A stretch of DNA of 43,989 nt from Flavihumibacter sp. CACIAM 22H1 (GTDB taxonomy: Bacteria > Bacteroidota > Bacteroidia > Chitinophagales > Chitinophagaceae): assembly GCF_001601815.1 (NCBI RefSeq), contig NZ_LUKG01000031.1, positions 1-43,989 on the forward strand, written 5' to 3'. The stretch's first letter is position 1. Each line of letters begins with the position of its first letter. Of this stretch, positions 17,313 to 25,325 are shown piece by piece. The notes under the pieces are model-generated. The model was not told the DNA's origin, searched no databases, and saw nothing but the letters and a program-made list of their open reading frames with translations. A program made the translations under genes and the position numbers.

Positions 17313-18839
17313 TTAGTGTTTGAAGTGGCGCATGCCGGTCATTACCAGGGCTAACTGGTTTTGCTGGCAATACTCCACGGAATCTTTATCGCGGATAGAA
17401 CCTCCTGGCTGAATAAAGGCTTCAATGCCCGCTTCATGCCCCAGTTGAACGCAATCATTAAAGGGGAAAAATGCATCACTCGCCAATACGGCCCCTTTCA
17501 GATCAAATGCAAACTGTTTTGATTTTTCAATAGCCTGGCGAAGTGAATCAATCCGGCTGGTTTGTCCACATCCTTTTCCAATAAGTTGCTTATTTTTTAC
17601 CAGTGCGATGGCATTACTTTTCAGGTGTTTACAAACCAGGTTGGCAAATGCCAGATCGGCTTTTTCCTTTTCGGTAGCCGGACGGCCACCTGCTTCTTCC
17701 CATTTTTCGAAATTACCTTCATCATTTTGCTGCATCAATACGCCGTTTAACATAGACTTGTATTGGTAGCTGTTATTAACGGCCTGTTTCTGTTGTAAAA
17801 GGATCCGGTTCTTTTTGGTTTTGAGAATATCGAGGGCAGCTTCTTCGTATTGGGGAGCAATCAATACTTCAAAAAAGATTTCATTGATGGCGTTTGCCGT
17901 GGTACTGTCGATCGTGCCGTTGCAAACCAATACTCCGCCGAAAGCACTTTCGGGATCTCCTGCAAGCGCAGCGTCCCAGGCTTCTTTAACGGTAGATCGG
18001 GCAGCAATACCACAAACATTCGTGTGTTTTATGATGGCAAAAGTGAACTCTTTGGTATCTGCCGCCGGAAATTCACGGATCAGTTGAACTGCAGCATCCA
18101 CATCCACCAGGTTATTATAAGAAAGTTCTTTACCATTCAACTGATTAAACAGTTCGTTGAGTTGACCAAAATATACCCCCTGCTGATGCGGATTTTCGCC
18201 ATAGCGCATGATTTTGGGATTGGGAACAGAAGCCAGAAAATAACTATCCTGCTGCGGAGTGAAATAATGAGAAATAGCTACATCATAATGCGCGCATACT
18301 TCAAATGCTTTTGCGGCGAAATGACGACGTTGCTCCAGCGTGGTGGAACCGTTTTGATCGCGTAACATATGCTCCAGCAGGCTATAGTCCTGTTTGGAAG
18401 CTATAACTACTACATCGCGATGGTTTTTTGCCGCGCCGCGGATCATGGAGGGGCCGCCAATGTCGATTTTTTCGATAATGGAGGATTCATCACTGGTGTT
18501 GGCAACCGTTTCTTCGAATGGGTAGAGGTCAACAATTACCAGGTCGAGCTCCGGAATTTCAAACTCCTTCATTTCCTTCAGATCCTGCTCATTGGCCCTT
18601 CTTCCAAGAATACCTCCGAAAATTTTGGGATGCAGGGTTTTAACCCGTCCGCCGAGGATGGATGGATAAGAGGTTACAGATTCCACCGGAACACAGGGAA
18701 GATTCAGTTTTTCAATGAATTGCTGGGTACCACCCGTTGAATAAATGGTTACTCCCTGTTCATGCAGCAGACGAACGAGGGGTTCTAATCCGTCTTTGTA
18801 GAAAACGGAGATCAATGCAGACTGAATCTTCTTGTTCAT
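17313..18839 (-). CDS. purH: Bifunctional AICAR transformylase / IMP cyclohydrolase
   Basis: Catalyses the last two steps of purine synthesis: formylation of AICAR and closure to IMP. It has 508 residues, the usual length. The N-terminal MGS-like cyclohydrolase domain (about 1-190) has IYSTGGTQQFIEKL, SILGGRVKTLHPKIFGGIL and IVDLYPFEETV. The C-terminal transformylase domain (about 200-508) has YGENPHQQGVYF, IIKHTNVCGIA, DAFFPFNDCV and a typical end (ALVMTGMRHFKH). ATG 18839 is supported by an upstream -7 box. Confidence 0.97.
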   Translation of the reverse strand: MNKKIQSALISVFYKDGLEPLVRLLHEQGVTIYSTGGTQQFIEKLNLPCVPVESVTSYPSILGGRVKTLHPKIFGGILGRRANEQDLKEMKEFEIPELDLVIVDLYPFEETVANTSDESSIIEKIDIGGPSMIRGAAKNHRDVVVIASKQDYSLLEHMLRDQNGSTTLEQRRHFAAKAFEVCAHYDVAISHYFTPQQDSYFLASVPNPKIMRYGENPHQQGVYFGQLNELFNQLNGKELSYNNLVDVDAAVQLIREFPAADTKEFTFAIIKHTNVCGIAARSTVKEAWDAALAGDPESAFGGVLVCNGTIDSTTANAINEIFFEVLIAPQYEEAALDILKTKKNRILLQQKQAVNNSYQYKSMLNGVLMQQNDEGNFEKWEEAGGRPATEKEKADLAFANLVCKHLKSNAIALVKNKQLIGKGCGQTSRIDSLRQAIEKSKQFAFDLKGAVLASDAFFPFNDCVQLGHEAGIEAFIQPGGSIRDKDSVEYCQQNQLALVMTGMRHFKH

Positions 18840-18893
18840 ACCAATGGAATTAACTGTTTAAAGATGGGGCAGGCAAATTTTCAATAGAAGGCG

Positions 18894-18901
18894 CAAAGCT
18901 A
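18894..18901 (-). promoter_or_regulatory. -7 box (TAGCTTTG) for purH
   Basis: Read on the minus strand this matches TAnnTTTG, 54 bases before the purH ATG, leaving a leader of roughly 45 bases. No clear -33 motif and no purine riboswitch are visible in the short leader. Confidence 0.45.
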
Positions 18902-18939
18902 CGGTTTAGGATTCATTTTTCCGGTAAAGGATTGGGGTT

Positions 18940-21009
18940 TTACGGCCTGCTGGGTTGGCAGAAAGCTCCGTTTTGCCAGGTATTGTGAACGCCTATTCCG
19001 CTTGCCTGCAAAAGGCCCGACCAGGTGTTTGCACGTTTTTCGGGAATTGATCCATCCAATAGTACAAAGGGAGACTTTTTGGGTGAAATAAGAAGGGGCT
19101 GAAGGCTGTTGACCTGTTTGGTGAGCACCAGATAAGTGGGCCGGAGTGCCAGGATAGCTCCTAATTCTTGCTGGTTAGCCGGAACTCCGACGAGTTGATG
19201 CTGCCAGTTGAAAACGGTTTGGGTGGAATAGCTGCTTTCTTCACAGCCAAAATACCGTAAGCCGGATTGAAGGGCAGGATGGGAGGCGGGAGAATACCTG
19301 TTCAGGTAAAAATAGCTTTTTCTGCCGCTGATAACGGTTGTTATAGATTTTCCGGGCAGGTGGTATATGAGCAGGACTTCCTGCTTTTGTTGCCGATATT
19401 GCCGGCTGGCTTCAAGCGCCACAAATAAGAGGCAGGCAACCAGCCCGAAGCAAAGCAGTCGGAAAGAAGGTTTTTTCAGCCAGCCACTGAACAAAAATAA
19501 GATCAGGTAGGCGCTTAGTACCTGCGGAATGGTCCAGTTTATTTCCTCCACTACCGCTCCGGGTAGCTGGCTTATATGTGCAATTCCCTGGTTCATCCAA
19601 CTTAGCAGGCAGGAAGTAAGCAGGCCGATCAACGGAAGGGAAATGCCAATGAGCTGGCTGATCCAGAGTATAAGGGCTCCGATTAACGCACAACTGGATA
19701 AGGGCACGGCCACCAGATTAGCCGGTAGAAAATATACCGGGGCCTGGTGAAAGAATGCGATGCAGAGCGGGAGTGTCAGGACCTGAGCGGCCAGGGTTAC
19801 AGCTATAAGCTCCCAAATGAGTTTCAGGAGCGGGTGCGCTGGTTCAGCAAGGGCGGCAATTTTAGGTTGATACAATACTATACTTATAAGTGCAGCAAAG
19901 GAGAGCAAAAAGCCGGTATCCCATATCCAGTAAGGGTTTAACAGAAGTAATAGGAAGGCGGTAAGTGAAATGGACTGAAGAATCACAACTGGTTTCCGGA
20001 TCAGTTTAGCGAAAAGTATAAAACTGAACATAGTGGCAGCACGGATAATGGAGCCGGCGCTTCCTGTTATTGCGGCAAAAAACCAGGTGAGGCATATCAC
20101 CAGCAGGAATTTTATCCATTTGAAGGCGGGAAAGCGGGTTTCCGGGAACACCAGTACCTTTTGCAGGAGCAAAAAAATGAGCCCCAGGTGCATTCCAGAA
20201 ACTGCAATTACATGAATTACCCCAGTTTGGGAATAGGTGTTAAGTAAATCATCATCCAATTCTTCGCGATAGCCGATTAGCAATGCTTTTGCCAATTGGT
20301 TGTATGGCTGTTGGATGGTTTTATCCATGGCATTTAGTGCAGCCAGTTTTGCTTTAGTGCGCCAATGAATTATGCTGTTGGTGGTAAAGGGCGGGTATTC
20401 AATAAGTTGGCTGCTATCCAGATAAAGCTGGTGGAATATGTTTTTCTTACGGTTGAAGGCGGCGAAATCAAAGCTACCCGGATTACCGGGGGAGATCAGG
20501 GCTTTCAAGCGTTTTGCCGGCAGGAGATAGAGGTATCCGGGTTGGAGGGAAGCGGCCTGGTTTAAGGGCGTATATAGCAGGAACTTACCGCTTGCAAAAT
20601 GAAGTTGTCCATTTTTTAGGACCTGTGATTTAACCTGCATCGTAAACCTGGCAGATTTTGCACCGAGTGAGGGGAGGGCTTCCGGTTGTGCAACCAATAG
20701 CAGGATGTCTTTTGCCTGATGTCCGAACCAGTGCGGCTGACGCCGTTGATCTTGTTGGAGGGCCAGCAGTAGCCCCATGCAGAATAATAACAGGTACAGG
20801 CAAGTCCCAAAGAGCGAGGGAGCTGACTGTACCTGTTTTTTTATCATTATGTGCAAACCGGTGGCGGTTCCCAGCAGGATCAGCAGGATTATACCACCGG
20901 TTTGCAGGCCTATTTGCGCGGCATGTGGAGCCGTAAGGACACCTGCACAAAACGGTATTACCAGCCTTACAAAGGGGGCTGCTATCCAGGGGTGGGCAGT
21001 TTTCTGCAT
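18940..21009 (-). CDS. ComEC/Rec2-family competence-type membrane protein
   Basis: Polytopic membrane protein of the ComEC/Rec2 family, the DNA-uptake channel of natural competence. It has 689 residues: N-terminal membrane helices and a DUF4131 soluble region (about 30-210), then the Competence domain with the signature HVIAVSGMHLGLIFLLL (about 265) and a run of helices to about 530. The last 150 residues show no metallo-beta-lactamase motif (HxHxDH) like that of Bacillus ComEC. This shortened form is common in Bacteroidota. DNA uptake in this organism is not shown. It lies 58 bases downstream of the nitroreductase gene, with repeat copy A in that junction. Confidence 0.9.
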   Translation of the reverse strand: MQKTAHPWIAAPFVRLVIPFCAGVLTAPHAAQIGLQTGGIILLILLGTATGLHIMIKKQVQSAPSLFGTCLYLLLFCMGLLLALQQDQRRQPHWFGHQAKDILLLVAQPEALPSLGAKSARFTMQVKSQVLKNGQLHFASGKFLLYTPLNQAASLQPGYLYLLPAKRLKALISPGNPGSFDFAAFNRKKNIFHQLYLDSSQLIEYPPFTTNSIIHWRTKAKLAALNAMDKTIQQPYNQLAKALLIGYREELDDDLLNTYSQTGVIHVIAVSGMHLGLIFLLLQKVLVFPETRFPAFKWIKFLLVICLTWFFAAITGSAGSIIRAATMFSFILFAKLIRKPVVILQSISLTAFLLLLLNPYWIWDTGFLLSFAALISIVLYQPKIAALAEPAHPLLKLIWELIAVTLAAQVLTLPLCIAFFHQAPVYFLPANLVAVPLSSCALIGALILWISQLIGISLPLIGLLTSCLLSWMNQGIAHISQLPGAVVEEINWTIPQVLSAYLILFLFSGWLKKPSFRLLCFGLVACLLFVALEASRQYRQQKQEVLLIYHLPGKSITTVISGRKSYFYLNRYSPASHPALQSGLRYFGCEESSYSTQTVFNWQHQLVGVPANQQELGAILALRPTYLVLTKQVNSLQPLLISPKKSPFVLLDGSIPEKRANTWSGLLQASGIGVHNTWQNGAFCQPSRP

Positions 21010-21064
21010 CTCAGAAAACTACTGTTTACGGGGCGGTGGGTCAAGGGTTTTTACACCCGTTTAG

Positions 21065-21111
21065 GTGTCAGACAGGTGTTAGAACGCTCTTAGACATGTG
21101 TCTGACGTCTA
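21065..21111. repeat. Dispersed short repeat, copy A
   Basis: It shares GTGTCAGACAGGTGTT at one end (21065-21080) and TGTCTGACGTCTA at the other (21099-21111) with a second copy at 29321-29390. The ends are imperfect inverted repeats (GTCAGAC / GTCTGAC), and the 9-mer TGTTAGAAC (reverse of GTTCTAACA) is shared inside. It is 47 bp, shorter than copy B. It overlaps the last 14 codons and the stop of the nitroreductase gene. There is no coding capacity of its own, so it would be non-autonomous. Confidence 0.75.
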
Positions 21112-21712
21112 ACCGTCTAACTTTCCGTGCCCTGGCCAATTTATCTTTTTCTTCATCCCGGAAACCAAGTGCCAGCAGTAGTACTGCGCTGGTTCCCTTT
21201 TGTGCCAGGCCCAGTATTTCATCCACCGCGGCAGGATTAAATCCTTCCATGGGGGTGCTGTCGATTTTTTCGAGCGCAGCGGCAGCTGTTGCAAAACCTA
21301 GGGCAATGTAGGCCTGGCGGGCATTCCATTGGAATAACTGCTCTGGTGTTTTGGCACTGACTGCAGTTTCAATCATCGATTTAAATTCATGCAGCGAACT
21401 TACCGGTACCTCTCTGGTGGCTGCCATGTTGTTGATATAGGCATCTACCTGCGCGGCTGTTACGGATTTCCAGGCTGCAAACACTAATAGTGCCCCGCTC
21501 TCCAGTATCTGTGGCTGGTTAAATGCAGCGGGTGCCAGTTTTTCCCTGATCGCTCTATCCTCTATTAACAATACTTCAAAAGGTTGTAAGCCAAGTGAGG
21601 AAGGTGCCAGGCGAATGGCTTCCAGGATATTTTCCAAGGCTTCCGCAGGCACCGGTTGACCATTGTATCGTTTGGTCGCATATCGCCAGTTCAGTTGATC
21701 TAAATAACTCAT
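21068..21712 (-). CDS. NAD(P)H-dependent oxidoreductase, nitroreductase family
   Basis: FMN-dependent oxidoreductase of the nitroreductase family (NfsB-like, 214 residues), reducing nitro compounds or quinones with NAD(P)H. Visible motifs are the N-terminal FMN-binding RYATKRYNGQPV, then LAPSSLGLQPFEVLLIED, the aromatic-rich NARQAYIALGFATAAAALE and the family ending LALGFRDEEKDKLARARKVRR. After KVRR the last 14 residues (LDVRHMSKSVLTPV) come from the dispersed repeat, replacing the usual short hydrophobic ending. It is probably still functional because the core is intact. The leader contains structured sequence and a possible palindromic operator (21733-21746). Confidence 0.9.
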   Translation of the reverse strand: MSYLDQLNWRYATKRYNGQPVPAEALENILEAIRLAPSSLGLQPFEVLLIEDRAIREKLAPAAFNQPQILESGALLVFAAWKSVTAAQVDAYINNMAATREVPVSSLHEFKSMIETAVSAKTPEQLFQWNARQAYIALGFATAAAALEKIDSTPMEGFNPAAVDEILGLAQKGTSAVLLLALGFRDEEKDKLARARKVRRLDVRHMSKSVLTPV

Positions 21713-21836
21713 ATACTGATTTTAGTATTTTAATTGTATGTACAATGTTCAAACATCATTCCAGGTTTAGCGGCCTGCCAAAATTGCCGTTTCGGCAGTA
21801 GGAACGGCCAGGCATTGACAGGTCTGCTACCAGCAC

Positions 21837-21868
21837 AAAAAACCCCTGAACCAGGAGGCCAGGGGTTT
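21837..21868 (-). terminator. Intrinsic terminator after carB
   Basis: Stem AAACCCCTG / CAGGGGTTT with an 11-base loop, followed on the minus strand by six T. It sits 20 bases after the carB stop and separates carB from the downstream nitroreductase gene. Confidence 0.85.
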
Positions 21869-21887
21869 CGTCAACAGCATATGCCGT

Positions 21888-24713
21888 TTATTTACTCAGG
21901 TACATAGAGCGGTCCTTATACAATTGCCTGAAATAGGGGTCTCGAAGGTCTTTGATAAAACGGATTGCCTCACCGGTACTCTTCATTTCCGGACCGAGTT
22001 CCTTATTCACGCCCGGGAATTTGTTAAAACTGAATACCGGTTCTTTAATCGCAAACCCTTTCAGTTTTTTCTCAAATTTGAAATCGGTTAGCTTATTCAC
22101 CCCCAGCATTACTTTGGTAGCCACGTTCAGGTAAGGGATCTGGTAAGCTTTTGCGATAAAGGGGGTTGTACGGGAAGCCCGGGGATTGGCTTCAATTACA
22201 TATACTTTCCCATCTTTCACAGCAAACTGGATATTGATAAGTCCCTTGATATTCAGTGCGCGTGCAATTTTCTCAGAATAATATTCAAGTGTAGTTACTT
22301 CCAGCGGTGTCAGGTTAAAGGCGGGTAGTACGGCATTCGAATCGCCGGAGTGGATCCCTGCCGGCTCAATATGTTCCATCACCCCCATTACATGAAAGTT
22401 TTCACCATCAAATATGGCATCCACTTCCGCTTCCTGGCAGCGGTCTAGGAAATGGTCGATCAGGATCTTGTTACCGGGGATATGTTTCAACAGACTCACC
22501 ACGGCTTTTTCCACCTCTTCATCATTGATAACAATCCGCATTCTTTGTCCACCTAGTACATAGGAAGGCCGCACCAATACCGGATAACCTACCCGATTGG
22601 CAACTTCAACGGCTTCATCCACATCAAATGCGGTTCCATAATCGGGGTAGGGAATGCCGAGCTCTTTCAACATATCGCTGAAGCGGCCCCGGTCTTCGGC
22701 GATATCCATATTATCGAAGGATGTGCCGATGATTTTAATGCCTTTTGCATGCAGGCGTTCCGCCAGTTTAAGCGCTGTTTGTCCGCCCAGCTGTACAATT
22801 ACGCCTTCGGGTTGTTCGTGCTCAATAATTTCCCACAGGTGCTCCCAGAAAACGGGTTCGAAATAAAGTTTATCCGCAATATCAAAATCGGTAGAAACAG
22901 TTTCCGGATTACAGTTCACCATAATAGCTTCAAACCCGGATTCTTTAATAGCCAGTAAGCCGTGTACACAACAATAATCAAACTCAATTCCCTGGCCAAT
23001 TCTGTTCGGACCAGATCCCAATACGATTATTTTTTTCTTATCACTTACTTTACTTTCATTTTCACCACCTTCTTCAAAAGTGGAATAGAAATAAGGTGTT
23101 TTTGCTTCAAATTCTGCAGCACAGGTATCTACCATTTTGAATACCCGGCGAATGCCGGCTTCTTTGCGTTTAGCGTATAAATCATCTTCATGACCGTCCT
23201 GCATAATGCGGCAAATCTGCTCATCACTGAAGCCATGAATTTTTGCTTCGCGAATCAGGTCCATGGGGATGGTTGCCAGTTTGTATTTGGCAATCTCCTT
23301 TTCCATGTTTACGATTTTCTGTATTTCATAGAGGAACCAGCGATCAATGCCATTGGTTGCTTTTACGATGGTATTGATACTTACTCCCAGCATGAGAGCA
23401 TCTTTAATGCGGAAGATGCGATCCCATTTCGGTGTTTTAATATATTCGATCAGCTCTTCGGCATGCATCTGGCTTTTACCATAATACCCTAATCCAACCG
23501 CGTTGTTTTCCAGGCTTTGGCAGGCTTTCTGTACGGCCTCAGTGAAACTCCGGCCAATTCCCATTACTTCTCCAACACTTTTCATCTGGAGACCAAGCGT
23601 ATCATTCGCACCTTTGAATTTATCGAAATTCCAGCGGGGAATTTTTACGATAACGTAGTCCAGTGCCGGCTCAAAATAGGCGGAAGTACTTCTGGTGATC
23701 TGGTTTTCCAGTTCGTCGAGTGAATACCCGATAGCCAGCTTGGCTGCAATTTTTGCAATGGGATAACCCGTTGCTTTGGATGCCAGCGCAGATGAGCGGC
23801 TTACCCGCGGATTGATTTCAATAGCGATAATTTCTTCCGTTGCAGGGTTCAGCGCAAACTGAACATTACATCCGCCTGCAAAGTTGCCGAGGTCGCGCAT
23901 CATGGCGATGGCCGTATTCCGCATCAGTTGAAAAGCGGTATCTGAAAGGGTCATTGCCGGAGCCACAGTAATGGAATCGCCGGTATGAACACCCATTGGG
24001 TCAAAATTTTCTACGGTACATATAATCACCACATTATCATTGGCATCACGCAGTAGTTCCAGCTCAAACTCCTTCCAACCCAGCACGGCCTGTTCTACCA
24101 GTACTTCATGAATGGGGGAGGCCTGTAGTCCGCGGTTCAGCGCTTCATCCAGATCATCCTTGTCATGCACGAAACCGCCGCCTGTTCCACCCAGGGTAAA
24201 AGACGGACGGATAACAAGCGGGAAGCCGATTTGCTGGGCAAACTCCTTTCCTTCCAGGAAACTGTTAGCGGTTTTAGCGGTGGCAACCGGAACCCCCATG
24301 CTAATCATCCATTGCCGGAATTTTTCGCGGTCTTCCGCTTTATCAATTGCCTTAATATCTACACCAATAAGGCGTACGCCATATTTTTCCCAGATTCCCA
24401 GGTCCTCCGCTTCTTTCGCCAGGTTAAGGGCAGTTTGTCCGCCCATTGTGGGTAACACAGCGTCAATCTGGTTTTCTTCAAGAATTTGTTCGATACTTTC
24501 CACCGTCAGCGGGAGTAGGTAAACCCGGTCGGCCATCATGGGGTCGGTCATAATGGTAGCCGGATTACTATTAATAAGGATCACTTTGATTCCTTCTTCC
24601 CGTAAACTACGGGCAGCCTGGGTTCCTGAATAGTCAAATTCGCAGGCTTGTCCGATAATGATGGGTCCTGATCCTATGATCAGCACTGATTTGATGGAAT
24701 TGTCTTTTGGCAT
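21888..24713 (-). CDS. carB: Carbamoyl phosphate synthase, large subunit
   Basis: Makes carbamoyl phosphate for pyrimidine and arginine synthesis, using ammonia passed from CarA. It has 941 residues with two ATP-grasp halves: the carboxyphosphate half (about 1-400, [31 protein letters not shown]), the oligomerisation region (about 400-550) and the carbamoyl-phosphate half (about 555-935, [49 protein letters not shown]). It stops at the end of the second half and lacks the C-terminal MGS-like allosteric domain of the roughly 1070-residue enterobacterial enzyme. carA is not in the window. It has its own -7 box and terminator, so it is probably monocistronic. Confidence 0.97.
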   Translation of the reverse strand: MPKDNSIKSVLIIGSGPIIIGQACEFDYSGTQAARSLREEGIKVILINSNPATIMTDPMMADRVYLLPLTVESIEQILEENQIDAVLPTMGGQTALNLAKEAEDLGIWEKYGVRLIGVDIKAIDKAEDREKFRQWMISMGVPVATAKTANSFLEGKEFAQQIGFPLVIRPSFTLGGTGGGFVHDKDDLDEALNRGLQASPIHEVLVEQAVLGWKEFELELLRDANDNVVIICTVENFDPMGVHTGDSITVAPAMTLSDTAFQLMRNTAIAMMRDLGNFAGGCNVQFALNPATEEIIAIEINPRVSRSSALASKATGYPIAKIAAKLAIGYSLDELENQITRSTSAYFEPALDYVIVKIPRWNFDKFKGANDTLGLQMKSVGEVMGIGRSFTEAVQKACQSLENNAVGLGYYGKSQMHAEELIEYIKTPKWDRIFRIKDALMLGVSINTIVKATNGIDRWFLYEIQKIVNMEKEIAKYKLATIPMDLIREAKIHGFSDEQICRIMQDGHEDDLYAKRKEAGIRRVFKMVDTCAAEFEAKTPYFYSTFEEGGENESKVSDKKKIIVLGSGPNRIGQGIEFDYCCVHGLLAIKESGFEAIMVNCNPETVSTDFDIADKLYFEPVFWEHLWEIIEHEQPEGVIVQLGGQTALKLAERLHAKGIKIIGTSFDNMDIAEDRGRFSDMLKELGIPYPDYGTAFDVDEAVEVANRVGYPVLVRPSYVLGGQRMRIVINDEEVEKAVVSLLKHIPGNKILIDHFLDRCQEAEVDAIFDGENFHVMGVMEHIEPAGIHSGDSNAVLPAFNLTPLEVTTLEYYSEKIARALNIKGLINIQFAVKDGKVYVIEANPRASRTTPFIAKAYQIPYLNVATKVMLGVNKLTDFKFEKKLKGFAIKEPVFSFNKFPGVNKELGPEMKSTGEAIRFIKDLRDPYFRQLYKDRSMYLSK

Positions 24714-24735
24714 GGTTGCGGAAAAATAAATTGCG

Positions 24736-24743
24736 CAAAAGTA
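24736..24743 (-). promoter_or_regulatory. -7 box (TACTTTTG) for carB
   Basis: Minus-strand match to TAnnTTTG, 22 bases before the carB ATG, giving a leader of only about 15 bases. There is no room for a pyrimidine attenuator. A small hairpin (AGGGG / CCCCT, 24781-24797) lies upstream of the box. Confidence 0.45.
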
Positions 24744-24840
24744 CGGCCCGGAAAGGAATTTTCCCGATTATTTTTCCTGTAGGGGTTCAAAGCCCCTGCT
24801 GGTGCGGCCTGTTTACCGGTTGGGTGATACCCGATGGACA

Positions 24841-24867
24841 AAAAAAAGCCTCCACCGTGGTGAAGGC
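24841..24867 (-). terminator. Intrinsic terminator after the small membrane protein gene
   Basis: On the minus strand GCCTTCACC pairs with GGTGGAGGC (one G-T pair) and is followed by a run of eight T. It is 24 bases past the stop of the 74-residue gene, which supports that gene being real and transcribed. Confidence 0.8.
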
Positions 24868-24890
24868 CTGCTTTATATAGATGAGGTGCA

Positions 24891-25115
24891 TCAGCTATTG
24901 TGATAAGCCGCCATCTCGATATCGTCCAGCAATACCTTTCCTTTCCGCATTTCTGCCTTGCGGACCGCGCGGGTTTGTTTCTCATCCTGCTTGCTAAGCA
25001 TTTTAAACATCCATTTCTGCCGCGCTTCCTGTCCCTTAAAAGCACCTATCAGGGAACCTGCAACCATTACAATCATCACTACTGCTTTTTGTTGGAATCT
25101 TTTCATACCATTCAT
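24891..25115 (-). CDS. Small hypothetical membrane protein
   Basis: I do not recognise a family. From ATG 25115 it has 74 residues: a short basic start (MNGMKRFQQ), one hydrophobic segment (about residues 10-27, AVVMIVMVAGSLIGAF), and a charged tail rich in lysine, arginine and glutamate that could form a helix. Alternative starts are ATG 25106 and TTG 25130. It may be an inner-membrane anchored peptide. Support for it being real is its own strong terminator, the coherent membrane-plus-charged-tail pattern, and the lack of any competing gene in the interval. Confidence 0.6.
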   Translation of the reverse strand: MNGMKRFQQKAVVMIVMVAGSLIGAFKGQEARQKWMFKMLSKQDEKQTRAVRKAEMRKGKVLLDDIEMAAYHNS

Positions 25116-25295
25116 TTTAACCTTTAACAAATACTTGCTGCCAGATCAATGCCTCTACTTATAGACACTTAAATAACAACAAACGCTGTTCCATGTTTGC
25201 AAAAGGCATACCTAAACAGGCAATTTATTTTTATTTAACAAGTTGTTTAAACAACTATTCATTTTCTGGCATTCTCTATTCCCCCCTCACTTCTT

Positions 25296-25303
25296 TATCT
25301 TTG
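25296..25303 (+). promoter_or_regulatory. -7 box (TATCTTTG) for the M23 peptidase gene
   Basis: Matches TAnnTTTG, 22 bases before ATG 25326. It sits in the 210-base divergent gap between the small membrane protein gene and this gene, where nothing else stands out. Confidence 0.5.
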
Positions 25304-25325
25304 CCCCTTTATCAAAAAATCAAGG

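Noticed and set aside
17850-18365. 171-codon open frame antisense to purH
   Set aside because: Shadow of purH with no features of its own.
24781-24797. Hairpin AGGGG / CCCCT as a carB attenuator
   Set aside because: It lies upstream of the likely carB -7 box, so it would not be in the carB transcript; it lacks a T run.
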